A stretch of 64,000 nucleotides of DNA, taken from positions 62,001 through 126,000 of the forward strand of contig NZ_QHJG01000010.1 of the NCBI RefSeq assembly GCF_003184185.1. Direction: 5' to 3'. This document shows positions 1 through 8,700 of the stretch, piece after piece. The first letter of the stretch is position 1; each line of letters begins with the position of its first letter. Under the pieces are notes generated by a model. That model did no database searches, was not told the origin of the DNA, and saw only the letters and a list, made by a program, of their open reading frames with translations. The DNA comes from Legionella qingyii (GTDB taxonomy: Bacteria > Pseudomonadota > Gammaproteobacteria > Legionellales > Legionellaceae). The position numbers and the translations under genes are program-made.

Positions 1-1980
1 GCAATAGTCAGACTTCGCATGATTTCGTGATTTATAGAAAAATAGAAAAGAACATGTTTTTTCCTCGGCTTCTAGTGTCTTTTTATATGTTTGTATTAAT
101 GAGATTGCTTCTTCCAGTCTATTTTTCAATCTCTTTTTCTTTTCTTCTGTGAGTGCTGCTTCTTCATTTCTTTTCTCTTTTTCTTTATGAGAACCTTGGC
201 CTAGAAGATTTGCTCCATCATTTTTCTGCGCTTCACCGCCGAGATTACTCGATGCATCCTGTGACTCTTCGTCACTGGAATCTTTGCCTGAGGAGCTTTC
301 TATTTTAGGTTGAGCTTCACTGCTTTTCGTTTTAATTTGCTGTAAACCAATTTCGACTTTTTCCTTTTTTTGCTGAAAGGCCTCTTCGAGCCTATCAATA
401 GCCTGAACTGTTTGTTTATGCATATCTGAAGTGCCATGAATCTCTTTTTTGTACTTATGTAGTTTGCTTTTCTGTTCTTCAACAAATCGGATGAACTCTC
501 GAAGCCCATGATCATCTGAAGGTATTGCTTTCTGTGTGACCTCGTTTTCAAGAGTTTTTATTTCTTCAAGCATTGTCCTTAAGCTCCTTAAATCTTTTGC
601 TTGCTCCATAATTGACTTAAAGTTTACTTTAAGCTCGTTAAGTTTGGATTGTTCGCCCCTAATCTTTTTTTCAACAGAGGTTTCTTTGCCCCCCTCCAGG
701 ACTCCATCCATAATGAGATTTTTATCATTAAACCTCTCTTCTTCGAACGAAAGTACATTACTAAACAAAGGATTAAAATTCCGATCAAATTCCTCAAATG
801 ATTTTGGCGATTGATTTGAATTTAAAAGCGTACGATAATGGTTTTGCATTAACTCCAAGTTTTTCTGATTTGCAACCAAATCATCGGTTGCTGATTTTAC
901 TAAAGACTTAGCTTGGAGAACCAGTTCTTGATTTCGAGCGTCCTCTAACTCTCTCTGCAAAGATTCAGCTTGTTTCTTTTTTTCCTGAATGGATTGTTCA
1001 ATTTCCCCAATAGCCTGACGAGTCTTTGTATGTATTTCTGAGGTACCATCAATCTTTTGTTTTATAAGCTTTATTTCTTCTTCTTTAGCTGCAATAAATT
1101 TGATAAGCTCTTGAAGTTTAGGAGCATCTGAAGATACTAATAACTCCTCAGCTTTTTTTGCGACCTCGGCTTCAATAGTTTTTATTTGTTTAAACTGAGT
1201 CGTTAAACTCATTAAATCTTCCGCTTGTTTCTTAATCGATTCAAAGTTCTCTCTTTGTTTAACGAGCTCAGATTGCTCCTTCCGAATCTCCTCTGCTGTA
1301 ACAGAGCTTGCTTCACATTGCTTCATGATCTCACCCATGATACGTTTTTTTTCAGCAAAACTCTGTTCAAATTTTGAAATATATTGGCCACCAAACCAAT
1401 TATTGAAGTTCCGATCAAACTCTTCAAATAATGCTTGTGAATAATCTGATTTTTTAAGCAACTCAAGGTACCGGTTTTGTATTGATTCCAAATTTTGCTG
1501 ATTTTCAACCAATTCATCCGTTGCTGATTTTACTAAAGACTTAGCTTGGAGGAGCAGTTGTTGATTTCGAATAGACTCTAACTTTTCTCTAAATGCACCC
1601 AGTCGTTTGATAACGTTCAAACGGAGAGTCGAGTCAGCGGGAATTTCTTCAATTAACTTATAATCATTCTTAGTGGCTGGTTGTTTTGACTTAAAATTAT
1701 GATCCGCACGTTTTCCTCGAATAGGCACTGTATCAATATCTTTTTCTTCTAATGACAAGACCCGAATCATAGAATTTAGGAAAGCCAAATAACTCTTGCT
1801 GTATTCAGAGGTATCAAATGTCATGTATAACTGAATTTTAGCTTTATTTGATTCAATTCGTTTCTTGAGTTTTTCATTAAACCCTATTTCAGAAAACTCG
1901 ACAATTTGCTCTAGGAGCTCCTGTTTAGAAGATATTTCAGTGGGGTTGGTATAAATGAAAGGAATCTGCGGAATTTTCAT
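1..1980 (-). CDS. Large coiled-coil protein, 3' end beyond window; candidate Dot/Icm effector
   Basis: An uninterrupted minus-strand frame runs from an ATG at 1980 to the window edge (660 codons, no stop). The N-terminal ~130 residues are mixed alpha/beta-like. The rest is charged Glu/Lys/Gln-rich sequence with heptad character. Two long units are homologous: the string QAKSLVKSATDELVENQ (near 1555-1505) recurs as QAKSLVKSATDDLVANQ (near 921-872), an in-frame offset of 633 bp. The later landmark EFDRNF is also duplicated. A Ser/Asp/Glu-rich linker (about 300-200) precedes another helical stretch. In-frame ATGs at 2004 and 2013 exist. A TATAAT at 2019-2014 would place transcription start near 2007, which favours the 1980 start, but no clear Shine-Dalgarno is present. 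Function is unknown. Large coiled-coil proteins of this kind are often type IV effectors in Legionella, which is inference here. Confidence 0.8.
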   Translation of the reverse strand, partial: MKIPQIPFIYTNPTEISSKQELLEQIVEFSEIGFNEKLKKRIESNKAKIQLYMTFDTSEYSKSYLAFLNSMIRVLSLEEKDIDTVPIRGKRADHNFKSKQPATKNDYKLIEEIPADSTLRLNVIKRLGAFREKLESIRNQQLLLQAKSLVKSATDELVENQQNLESIQNRYLELLKKSDYSQALFEEFDRNFNNWFGGQYISKFEQSFAEKKRIMGEIMKQCEASSVTAEEIRKEQSELVKQRENFESIKKQAEDLMSLTTQFKQIKTIEAEVAKKAEELLVSSDAPKLQELIKFIAAKEEEIKLIKQKIDGTSEIHTKTRQAIGEIEQSIQEKKKQAESLQRELEDARNQELVLQAKSLVKSATDDLVANQKNLELMQNHYRTLLNSNQSPKSFEEFDRNFNPLFSNVLSFEEERFNDKNLIMDGVLEGGKETSVEKKIRGEQSKLNELKVNFKSIMEQAKDLRSLRTMLEEIKTLENEVTQKAIPSDDHGLREFIRFVEEQKSKLHKYKKEIHGTSDMHKQTVQAIDRLEEAFQQKKEKVEIGLQQIKTKSSEAQPKIESSSGKDSSDEESQDASSNLGGEAQKNDGANLLGQGSHKEKEKRNEEAALTEEKKKRLKNRLEEAISLIQTYKKTLEAEEKTCSFLFFYKSRNHAKSDYC

Positions 1981-2305
1981 ATAAGCTTGGCAATTTAAAA
2001 TCATTGTGATCATATTATAACCGATTTGGATTGTTTTTTGTATACCGATTGGTTTAATTGAAAGTTAAATATACATTAAAAGCAAAATTGAGGATTTTAT
2101 TTGAGAAATTCGATATAAGGCCGGTGATCTACATAAATTTCGATCTATCAGCCTGGTTAAAAGGGATAATCATACTTTTTTGCTGTCTGAAAACATTTTT
2201 TAAGAACAAAACTTTGTGGGACATGGGTCAACACCCAAGTCTGACTTTAAAAATTATTGAAATTTAACGGATATGGGGATCAATCATCGAGCGCGTAATA
2301 AAGTA

Positions 2306-2662
2306 AAAAGAGTCGGTCGATAAGCCGGGTTCTGTCATGGACAATCATTCATCTGGGGCATGCGTCACCGCATGCCTCAAGCGACCTACCCGAGTCCCGT
2401 GCGGGTCACACGTCATGGCTTTTCAGCCAAATGGACTCCTATTTGGTCTTGCTCCGAGTGGGGTTTTCCCTGCCACGTCTGTTACCAGACGCGCGGTGCG
2501 CTCTTACCGCACCATTTCACCCTTACCTCAAAGAGGCGGTATATTTTCTGTGGCACTTTCCGTAGGTTCACACCTCCCAGGCGTTACCTGGCACTCTACC
2601 CTTTGGAGCCCGGACTTTCCTCCCTTTGTAAAACAAAGAGCGATTGTCTGACCAACTCTGTT
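2306..2662 (-). ncRNA. rnpB: RNase P RNA, bacterial class A
   Basis: This is the catalytic RNA of RNase P, which removes 5' leaders from pre-tRNAs. On the minus strand the sequence carries the conserved 5' block GGTCAGACAATCGC followed by GAGGAAAGTCCGGGCTCC. The 3' half holds the family-typical segments complementary to plus-strand ctatttggtcttgctccgag and gcgacctacccgagtcccg. The ends pair perfectly as helix P1: AGAGTTGGTC (2659-2650) with GACCGACTCT (2318-2309). The T-rich run below 2309 fits 3' trimming or termination. The exact ends are set from P1 and may be off by a few bases. Plus-strand reading frames over this region are spurious. Confidence 0.96.
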
Positions 2663-2750
2663 ATCAATGGTAGCAGAGTGCCTAGTCAAAGACTACTATA
2701 TTGGAAAATTTAATATGAAAAAAACAGTGAAGATAGATTGCTTTAATCAA

Positions 2751-3032
2751 TTAGAAGTCACGAGTCCCAATAAATTCATCATCGAAATAACGCTTTAATT
2801 TAGTACGCAAAGTACCACGGCTTACACCAAGAACACGCGCAGCTTTTGATTGGTTGTAACGAGTTAATTCCATAACAGTACGAAATAACGGCGCTTCAAC
2901 CTCTTCAACGATTAATTGATATAAATTTAAGTTAGAATCTTTATTGCTAACACTGTTTAAATAACCCTTAACTGCATGAATTACTTGATGAGTAAGTGCT
3001 TCGCTGCTTTGCACCATTGTTTCTGTGCTCAT
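2751..3032 (-). CDS. fis: DNA-binding protein Fis family
   Basis: This is a 93-residue nucleoid-associated regulator of the Fis type, close to the usual 98 residues. The C-terminal third has the Fis/NtrC helix-turn-helix, residues about 62-86, with QSKAARVLGVSRGTLRTKL as its core. The central region (residues 40-58, EEVEAPLFRTVMELTRYN) matches the dimerisation helices. A strong AGGAGA Shine-Dalgarno lies 5 bases upstream of the ATG. It is a single gene with rnpB downstream on the same strand. Legionella genomes carry several Fis paralogues that control the replicative/transmissive switch and effector genes. Which paralogue this is cannot be told from the sequence alone. Confidence 0.92.
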   Translation of the reverse strand: MSTETMVQSSEALTHQVIHAVKGYLNSVSNKDSNLNLYQLIVEEVEAPLFRTVMELTRYNQSKAARVLGVSRGTLRTKLKRYFDDEFIGTRDF

Positions 3033-3369
3033 TTAAGTCTCCTAGTACAAATTAATTAAATAAAATTATGCCCAGTACATACACTCACCGAACACTATGG
3101 ACTATATAGTACCAAACATCTCAAAGAGTGTAAATATTGTTTTAATGATATTCATTTCTTAAGGAAATATTAAGAAAAAAAATTTTACCACTTTACAAGT
3201 TAAATGGACAAGGTGATTTTATTAATTAATTAGTGTATCTCAGCTATTTCTTGCCTGTTAGCGTAAAATAATCAGAAAATTCGCATATCTTCTTTTTTAA
3301 AAATTATAATTTTCTTTTTGTTTTTGAATTATTCCAATAAACTGAGGTATTTGATTTTCAAGGACAAGT
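3033..3369. other. AT-rich intergenic region between fis and the ada remnant
   Basis: No gene, tRNA or structured RNA is recognisable. It must hold the fis promoter on the minus strand (CATAAT near 3070 is a possible -10 element without a convincing -35). The far end supplies an AAGGA ribosome site for the broken plus-strand gene. The sequence is extremely AT-rich between about 3130 and 3340. Confidence 0.5.
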
Positions 3370-3824
3370 ATGACAAAAAAACATACAAGTGACTTGCATT
3401 GTCACCTCAATGGAAGTTTTAGTTTGGCGTATTTAGCGCAATTTTAACTGCATTAGAACAGTGGAACTCTCTACAACCTTGTGAAGACAAGAATCTATTG
3501 CATGGCAAAGTACGCTTAGGTCATTGTATTTTTCTTACCCAGGAACAAAAAGAACGTATTAACAAACTTGGAGTACCTATAGAAGTATGTCCCAGCTGTC
3601 ACAGTAAATTGAATTGGCATCTCGAAAAGGAACCTCATCCAGCGACATTAATTTATCAGGATCTCAGCGAGCCTGTGGTTTTGGGTACCGATGATGAGCT
3701 AATTTTTGATGAGCCAATCAAAAATGAATTTAATCGATTGTTAAGTTTTTTTTCAAATAAAAAAGAATTGAGCAGGAAACAACTTAAAGAACATCAACCC
3801 AGTTTTCGTTTTTCCAATAATTAA
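3370..3824 (+). pseudogene. Adenosine deaminase remnant (internal deletion plus frameshift)
   Basis: The ATG at 3370 follows a good AAGGA ribosome site and encodes MTKKHTSDLHCHLNGSFSL, the metal-binding N-terminus of adenosine deaminases (HxH within DLHCHLNGSF), then stops after 25 codons at 3447. A second frame continues from about 3438 with a C-terminal adenosine deaminase piece: VRLGHCIFL resembles the family's RIGHG segment, IEVCPSCHSKL the ...CPTSN segment, and VVLGTDDELIF the catalytic STDDP segment. A complete enzyme is about 330-350 residues, so roughly 200 central residues are gone. The two halves are in different frames. A TTG at 3498 could initiate a 108-residue fragment, but an enzyme lacking most of the barrel would be inactive. 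Confidence 0.8.
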
Positions 3825-3848
3825 CTGAATAATTTCAGTCATCCCGGA

Positions 3849-3874
3849 TGCACTTTGTTGCACCCAGGCTTTTT
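3849..3874 (+). terminator. Possible terminator after the ada remnant
   Basis: The sequence GATGCActttgtTGCACCC forms a short stem followed by aggctttttatt. The hairpin end resembles the half-site of the intergenic palindrome family seen elsewhere in the window (ACCCAGGCT). Confidence 0.4.
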
Positions 3875-3880
3875 ATTCTA

Positions 3881-3986
3881 GGCTCTGTTGACAATTGCCT
3901 CATTAGGCTAGGTTTCGCGCTTTATGCACGCAATCCAGTAAAGGCAGCATTAAAAATGCGGAATTAAATGAAATCTCAACAGACTC
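3881..3986. mobile_element. Small TIR element (MITE-like), copy 1, 106 bp
   Basis: The ends are GGCTCTGTTGACAATTG at 3881 and, on the opposite strand, GAGTCTGTTGAGATTTC ending at 3986, an imperfect terminal inverted repeat. Each end is flanked by TA. A second, longer copy in inverted orientation lies at 63770-63930 and shares both arms plus an internal block resembling GCTTTATGCACGC and CCAGTAAAGGC. It has no coding capacity, so it would need a transposase from elsewhere. The last base of the element together with the flanking TA forms the stop codon of the neighbouring A-type carrier gene. The parent insertion sequence family was not identified. Confidence 0.72.
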
Positions 3987-4351
3987 TAATCTACTGTAAA
4001 ACTTTCTCCACATCCACATTGCCCTGTTTGATTGGGATTATTGAAAACAAACTTATAATTTAATCCCTGCTTTACATAATCAACACTCATATTTTTTAGA
4101 AAAGGATAACTGGATTTATCAATGCATACGCTGTAGTGTTCAGTCAAAGCAAGCACCAAATCACCTTCCTGAGGAGCGAGCACATAATCAACTACATAAG
4201 ATAACCCCGAACATCCAGTTTTCTTAACTGATAAACGAATCCCAGTATATTCAGAATTTTTCTGCAAATATGACACCAAGTGCTTTATCGCTGCTTCAGT
4301 AAAACTGATTTCAGGCACTGTACTTTCTACATGATGTACTACTACACTCAT
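3986..4351 (-). CDS. iscA: A-type iron-sulfur carrier (IscA/SufA/HesB family)
   Basis: This is a 121-residue protein of the HesB fold that carries iron or Fe-S clusters to apo-proteins. All three family cysteines are present: one in VKKTGCSGLSY (about residue 47) and two in GQCGCGESF near the C-terminus. An AGAGG ribosome site lies in the last codons of the upstream IscU-like gene, 3 bp away, so the two are translated together. The TAG stop is made from the final base of the small TIR element plus its TA flank, only two residues after the conserved CGCGESF. The ancestral C-terminus was therefore probably replaced with little loss. It could equally be called sufA or erpA. The operon context favours iscA. 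Confidence 0.9.
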   Translation of the reverse strand: MSVVVHHVESTVPEISFTEAAIKHLVSYLQKNSEYTGIRLSVKKTGCSGLSYVVDYVLAPQEGDLVLALTEHYSVCIDKSSYPFLKNMSVDYVKQGLNYKFVFNNPNQTGQCGCGESFTVD

Positions 4352-4354
4352 TTG

Positions 4355-4741
4355 TTACCTCTCGATTCGATTTATCTTCTTCATTAAAAGCAATACTTCT
4401 TTATAAACGTCAACAATCCTTAATGCTATAGGATACTGAGCGACAGGGATATTTAATTCGTTCACAATGGACTGATAATCAATTTGTGGTGCAGTCATTA
4501 TGGTCTTCCCTTCCAGCTGTCTACATAACCATTCCAGACTAGCAATTACATAAGGATTACCATTGGTTTTAAAACAAGCTCGTACAATTGTATCATCTGG
4601 ATTGCACTGCATGTAGAGTTCAATAACTCCCTGACCTTTTTGGTTGTTTTTAACAACAACAGCAAAATGATCATTTAAATCGACAACACCGACATGTTTC
4701 GGTGAAAAAAAACAATCTCGTACAATTTTATTATACATCAT
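4355..4741 (-). CDS. IscU-like protein lacking all cluster-ligand cysteines
   Basis: The 128 residues align with IscU/NifU-N along their whole length: [18 protein letters not shown] for the N-terminus, [12 protein letters not shown] for the FKTYGCGSAIAS loop, and [13 protein letters not shown] for the ELPPVKIHCSI segment. The three ligand cysteines of true IscU are absent. The ACGD region reads KNNQKGQ, YGCG reads NGNP, and HCS reads YPI. Remaining cysteines (in VRDCFF, MQCNP, RACFK, WLCRQ) are not at ligand positions. It overlaps iscS by 4 bp (ATGATG) and precedes the A-type carrier, exactly where iscU belongs. It cannot hold a cluster by the canonical ligands. A regulatory or desulfurase-partner role is inference. 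Confidence 0.8.
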   Translation of the reverse strand: MMYNKIVRDCFFSPKHVGVVDLNDHFAVVVKNNQKGQGVIELYMQCNPDDTIVRACFKTNGNPYVIASLEWLCRQLEGKTIMTAPQIDYQSIVNELNIPVAQYPIALRIVDVYKEVLLLMKKINRIER

Positions 4742-5916
4742 GATGGTGACATTTCATGCAGCCGGGTTACTTGCGTACAAATAACGTTTATCGCATGCTC
4801 CACTTCTGCTTCCTTAGTAAAGCGCCCAAGAGACAATCGAATCGTGCTTTGTGCTAACTCATCACTTAATCCTAAAGACCTCAATACATACGAAGGTTGG
4901 ATACTGGCGGAACTACAGGCTGACGTAGTAGAGACAGCTAAATCACTTAATGCCAGCAGTAAAGAATCCCCATCCAAACCGGAAAAACTTATATTCAGAT
5001 TACCAGCGATTCGCTTTTGTTCATCCCCATTAATCTGAATGCCTGGCAAATGTTTAATGCCGTTCCATATTCGCTGGCGATACTTTAAAAGTCGTGCTTG
5101 CTCTTCATCTCGTAAGCGTTCGGCTAATGCGAATGCCTCTCCCATACCTACAATTTGATGTGTAGCCAAAGTTCCTGAGCGCAACCCCCCTTCATGCCCG
5201 CCGCCAAAACTTTGCGGCTGCAGACGAATGCGTGGTTTATGTCTCACATAAAGTGCACCTACACCTTTGGGGCCATAATTTTTATGTGCTGATAACGCCA
5301 TCAAATCTACAGAAAGATGGGTGAGATCAATGGGAATTTTTCCGGCACTTTGCGCTGCGTCAACATGAAAAATAATTCCTTTATTACGTAATAAAGTCCC
5401 AATAGCCTCAATGTCTTGGACTACACCAATTTCGTTGTTCACATGCATGATGGATACCAAAATAGTATCAGGTCTTAAAGCTTGGTTCAGTTTTTCAACA
5501 TCGAGTAAACCATTTGCTTCTGGTGGTAGATACGTTATTTCGAATCCGTCTTTTTCCAAGCGGCTAAAACTATCGAGTACTGCCTTATGTTCGGTACTCA
5601 TGGTAATCAAATGCTTCCCTTTATTCTTATAAAAGTGAGCTGCACCTATAATTGCCAAATTATTCGCTTCAGTAGCACCTGAAGTAAATACGATATCTTG
5701 TGTCGACGCATGGATCGAATCCGCAATTTGTAAGCGTGCATGCTCTACTGCAAGAGATGCGACTCGACCGTATTCATGAGTTACTGAAGAAGGATTACCG
5801 TAATCCCCATCAGGTCCTAAATAACGGATCATGTGCTCCACTACACGCGGATCAACCGGTGTTGTTGCCATATAATCAAAATAGATTGGTATTTTAATTA
5901 TCTCGCTCACTCCCAC
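4738..5916 (-). CDS. iscS: Cysteine desulfurase IscS
   Basis: This 392-residue PLP enzyme takes sulfur from L-cysteine as an enzyme persulfide for Fe-S cluster assembly and tRNA thiolation. The PLP lysine is K212 in [12 protein letters not shown]. The catalytic cysteine is C334 in [17 protein letters not shown], matching the long-loop IscS group rather than SufS. The substrate and cofactor motif [10 protein letters not shown] is at about 184-193. The start overlaps the trmJ end by 23 bp, so both are in one operon. No iscR, hscB, hscA or fdx gene lies here, unlike the enterobacterial isc cluster. Confidence 0.95.
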   Translation of the reverse strand: MGVSEIIKIPIYFDYMATTPVDPRVVEHMIRYLGPDGDYGNPSSVTHEYGRVASLAVEHARLQIADSIHASTQDIVFTSGATEANNLAIIGAAHFYKNKGKHLITMSTEHKAVLDSFSRLEKDGFEITYLPPEANGLLDVEKLNQALRPDTILVSIMHVNNEIGVVQDIEAIGTLLRNKGIIFHVDAAQSAGKIPIDLTHLSVDLMALSAHKNYGPKGVGALYVRHKPRIRLQPQSFGGGHEGGLRSGTLATHQIVGMGEAFALAERLRDEEQARLLKYRQRIWNGIKHLPGIQINGDEQKRIAGNLNISFSGLDGDSLLLALSDLAVSTTSACSSASIQPSYVLRSLGLSDELAQSTIRLSLGRFTKEAEVEHAINVICTQVTRLHEMSPS

Positions 5917-6655
5917 CCCTTTTGCTTGCCCATTCGAGAGATTTCTGTACCTGACTCAACATACCACGTAATAAATTAACTTCCATTTTTTCCAAATTGA
6001 CGCGATTGAATAATCTTCGTACTCGTTGCATTAAACGACGAGGATTTGACGCTTTTAAAAATTGAATCTCAATAAAAACATCCCTTAAATGCTCATAAAA
6101 TTGTTCAATTTCATCCGCTGTAGCATATTCATCCTGGCGTAATGCTACTTCGGCTTTCGGGGCCAATATCTTCATTCGCAACTCATAAGCAACAATCTGT
6201 ACTGCTTGTGCCAGGTTCAGCGAACTATATTCAGGATTGCTTGGAATATGAATATGATAATGACATTTTAGGAGCTCTTCATTAGTAAGGCCCGCATGTT
6301 CTCGTCCAAAGACTATTGCAATTTGTGTATCTTCTGCTTGCTTACTTACCAAATCGGCACAAGATGCAGGAAGTAAGCCAGGTAACGATAGTCCTCTAGG
6401 TCTCGCACTAGTCCCTAAAATTAGCTGACAACCAATTAATGCTTCGTCTAAAGTCTCAGTAACTATAGCACTCTCCAAAAGATCATCGGCCCCAGCGGCC
6501 ATTTCTTTTGCTTTATAATCGGGGAACGATTTGGGCTTAACCAGATATAATGAATTTAATCCCATAGTTTTCATTGCCCTGGCTGTCGAGCCTATATTAC
6601 CTGGATGAGATGTAGCCAATAGAATAATGCGAATTGAACTTAACTTCATATACAA
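5894..6655 (-). CDS. trmJ: tRNA (cytidine/uridine-32-2'-O)-methyltransferase TrmJ
   Basis: This is a 253-residue SPOUT methyltransferase with the TrmJ layout. N-terminal [20 protein letters not shown] is followed by the trefoil-knot AdoMet segments [15 protein letters not shown] (about 133-147) and [18 protein letters not shown] (about 156-173). A helical C-terminal extension carries an RRLFNR-type segment. It methylates the 2'-OH of nucleotide 32 in several tRNAs. In many gammaproteobacteria trmJ sits directly before iscR-iscS. Here it leads straight into iscS with overlap. The gene is divergent from suhB across 140 bp. Confidence 0.93.
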   Translation of the reverse strand: MYMKLSSIRIILLATSHPGNIGSTARAMKTMGLNSLYLVKPKSFPDYKAKEMAAGADDLLESAIVTETLDEALIGCQLILGTSARPRGLSLPGLLPASCADLVSKQAEDTQIAIVFGREHAGLTNEELLKCHYHIHIPSNPEYSSLNLAQAVQIVAYELRMKILAPKAEVALRQDEYATADEIEQFYEHLRDVFIEIQFLKASNPRRLMQRVRRLFNRVNLEKMEVNLLRGMLSQVQKSLEWASKRGGSERDN

Positions 6656-6795
6656 ACTTTTATTAATGCATTGAGATCTCTATATCATATCATCGAACTT
6701 ACTTTTTTACGATTTTTGCTTTTTTCATAATTAACTCTATTTGCGCAAAAAAAATATGATAGAATCACCGGTTTTGTAGATTAAAGAGTATATTC

Positions 6796-7581
6796 ATGGA
6801 ACCACTTTTAAATATAGCAATTAGCGCAGCACGACAAGCCGGTGATATTATAATTCGACACATGGAGCAAGTGGATCGTCTCAAAATTACTGCTAAAAAT
6901 AACCATGAATATTTTAGCGAAGTAGACATCAAAGCAGAACAAGCTATCATTCATACAATTCATAAAGCGTATCCAGACCATGGAATCCTCGCTGAAGAAA
7001 GCGGTGTTCAAGACGGTGATAACGAGTCGATCTGGATTATTGATCCATTAGATGGAACATCTAACTATCTACATGGCTTCCCCTTCTTTTCCGTTTCAAT
7101 AGCAGTGAAAGTTAAAGGAAGAATAGAGCATGGCGTTATTTATGATCCATTACGGCATGAATGTTTTGCTGCAAGCCGAGGACGTGGGGCACGTTTGAAT
7201 GATCGAAGAATACGTGTTTCCAAACAAACTCAACTGATGTTCTCCCTTTTAGGAACAGGTTTCCCATCTCGTGACATCAACGTAGCACAAAGATACTTAC
7301 CGACATTTGAAGCATTATTTGGCAAGTGTGCCGGAGTCAGAAGAACTGGATCTGCTGCACTTGATTTGGCCTATGTTGCTAGCGGACGCCTTGATGGATT
7401 TTGGGAGTTTGGTTTACGGCCCTGGGATATTGCAGCGGGATCTTTATTAATTAGAGAAGCGGGTGGCTTGATTAGCGATCTACAAGGTGGCGATGATTTC
7501 CTCAAACATGGAGACATTGTTGCTGGAACACCTAAAGTGTTTAAATCATTATTACAAACCATTTCTCCTGTTTTGAAATAA
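6796..7581 (+). CDS. suhB: Inositol-1-monophosphatase SuhB
   Basis: The 261 residues carry both signatures of the Mg-dependent inositol monophosphatase family: IIDPLDGTSNYLHGFPF (metal ligands D83 and D86, with E67/E68 in LAEESG upstream) and WDIAAGSLLIREAGG near residue 217. The protein hydrolyses inositol phosphates. In enterobacteria SuhB is also part of the rRNA transcription antitermination complex. The length is close to that of E. coli SuhB. It is monocistronic, diverges from trmJ and is followed by an intergenic palindrome. Confidence 0.95.
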   Translation: MEPLLNIAISAARQAGDIIIRHMEQVDRLKITAKNNHEYFSEVDIKAEQAIIHTIHKAYPDHGILAEESGVQDGDNESIWIIDPLDGTSNYLHGFPFFSVSIAVKVKGRIEHGVIYDPLRHECFAASRGRGARLNDRRIRVSKQTQLMFSLLGTGFPSRDINVAQRYLPTFEALFGKCAGVRRTGSAALDLAYVASGRLDGFWEFGLRPWDIAAGSLLIREAGGLISDLQGGDDFLKHGDIVAGTPKVFKSLLQTISPVLK

Positions 7582-7600
7582 ATCGAAGCGTACATACTTC

Positions 7601-7635
7601 GTAGCCTGGGTGAAGCGTAGCAGAACCCGGGCTAC
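7601..7635. repeat. REP-like intergenic palindrome
   Basis: GTAGCCTGGGT (7601-7611) pairs with ACCCGGGCTAC (7625-7635) with one wobble, and the loop contains GAAGCGTAGCAGA. It lies between the convergent genes suhB and sppA and may act as a two-way terminator. It is one of a family repeated through the window. Confidence 0.75.
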
Positions 7636-7654
7636 GAGATATCAAGATTACTCC

Positions 7655-8617
7655 TTATTTAAACCCCTGCTTCACTCCAAAACTTAAAGGAAGCTCATCA
7701 GCCAGAGCAGTGCCTAGATTTTTGGTCACTCGATCAAAAAGATTTTGCTTATGGGTATAATCAATAACATCAGAAATCTTAATTATTTCACGCGCTAGCT
7801 GCCCACTGCTCGCAAAACCATCAATTAACCCCATTGCTAAAGCTTGTTGCCCAGTCCAAAAAAGTCCAGAGAATGTATCATTATCAATATGTAAACGATC
7901 TCCGCGACCTTCTTTTACTCGATTAATAAATTGCTCATGAACCTGATCTAGCATGGCCTGTAGTTTTTGCTTCGCAAAATCTGTTTCAGGACTAAAAGGA
8001 TCCAAAAATGACTTATTTACACCAGAAGTTTGTAATCTTCGTGTAATGCCAACTTTGTTAATTAAATCAACAAAGCCAAAACCATTATACAAAACACCTA
8101 TAGAGCCAACCATACTTGCCGGGCTGGCATAAATATTTTCTGCAGCAACAGCAACGTAATAAGCAGCGGAAGCACATGCATCGACACAAACAGCATAAAT
8201 TTTTATATCAGGATATTTTTTTTGATAAAACTTTATCATGTTATACATGTATTCAGCCTGGACAGGACTACCGCCAGGACTATTAATACGTACAATTACA
8301 GCCTTTAATCCAGAGTTTTTATAAGCTGAATCTAATCCCTTGGCGAAATCATCGGCATTGGCTTTCGCTTCAGCCATTTCTCCAGTAATATCGACTATAC
8401 CAACATGAGGCTTAGTATTAGTGCCTATGTCTTCATTAGTACTCATTGATACTTGATATACAACGTAAGCAATGATAAGTAAATAAATAACACGCATAAA
8501 CCACTTCCATCTCCGCTTCCTTTTTGCTTCTTTCATATAATCAATAATGATTTGATTCAGCAAAGCTTGAGAATCCGAAGTAGAGTTAGGGGAATGGTTG
8601 TTTGTCATAATCATCAC
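7655..8617 (-). CDS. sppA: Signal peptide peptidase SppA, short form (S49 family)
   Basis: This is a 320-residue inner-membrane serine protease that clears cleaved signal peptides. A basic stretch (KRKRRWKW, 33-39) precedes one membrane helix at about 40-57. The S49 domain follows: VRINSPGGSP (109-118), the nucleophile S150 in DACASAAYY, and the likely general base K202 in SGVNKSFLDPF. The Ser-Lys spacing of 52 equals that of the Bacillus enzyme. A single S49 domain and this length mark the short form rather than the double-domain E. coli protein. Its start codon overlaps the -35 element of the divergent clpB heat-shock promoter. A second ATG lies three codons in. Confidence 0.92.
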   Translation of the reverse strand: MMIMTNNHSPNSTSDSQALLNQIIIDYMKEAKRKRRWKWFMRVIYLLIIAYVVYQVSMSTNEDIGTNTKPHVGIVDITGEMAEAKANADDFAKGLDSAYKNSGLKAVIVRINSPGGSPVQAEYMYNMIKFYQKKYPDIKIYAVCVDACASAAYYVAVAAENIYASPASMVGSIGVLYNGFGFVDLINKVGITRRLQTSGVNKSFLDPFSPETDFAKQKLQAMLDQVHEQFINRVKEGRGDRLHIDNDTFSGLFWTGQQALAMGLIDGFASSGQLAREIIKISDVIDYTHKQNLFDRVTKNLGTALADELPLSFGVKQGFK

Positions 8618-8644
8618 TTGAAATAATTAAAATAATCCCCATTT
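8617..8644 (+). promoter_or_regulatory. Sigma-32 (RpoH) heat-shock promoter of clpB
   Basis: CTTGAAA (8617-8623), a 13 bp spacer and CCCCATTT (8637-8644) match the RpoH consensus almost base for base. It lies 57 bp before the clpB start. The -35 hexamer begins on the first base of the divergent sppA start codon. Confidence 0.9.
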
Positions 8645-8700
8645 TACGGTAGATACAAGAAAATTAACACACCCATTAACCCATTAGAAGGTTATATATC

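Noticed and set aside
2058..2267. 69-codon plus-strand frame
   Set aside because: No ribosome site or recognisable protein pattern, and it lies in AT-rich spacer between the coiled-coil gene and rnpB.
2661..2695. TTGACT-17-TGATAA promoter for rnpB
   Set aside because: The -10 element would sit only one or two bases before the mature 5' end, too close for a normal start.
2337..2713. Plus-strand frames of 104 and 117 codons
   Set aside because: They lie on the antisense of the RNase P RNA, whose conserved segments explain the sequence fully.
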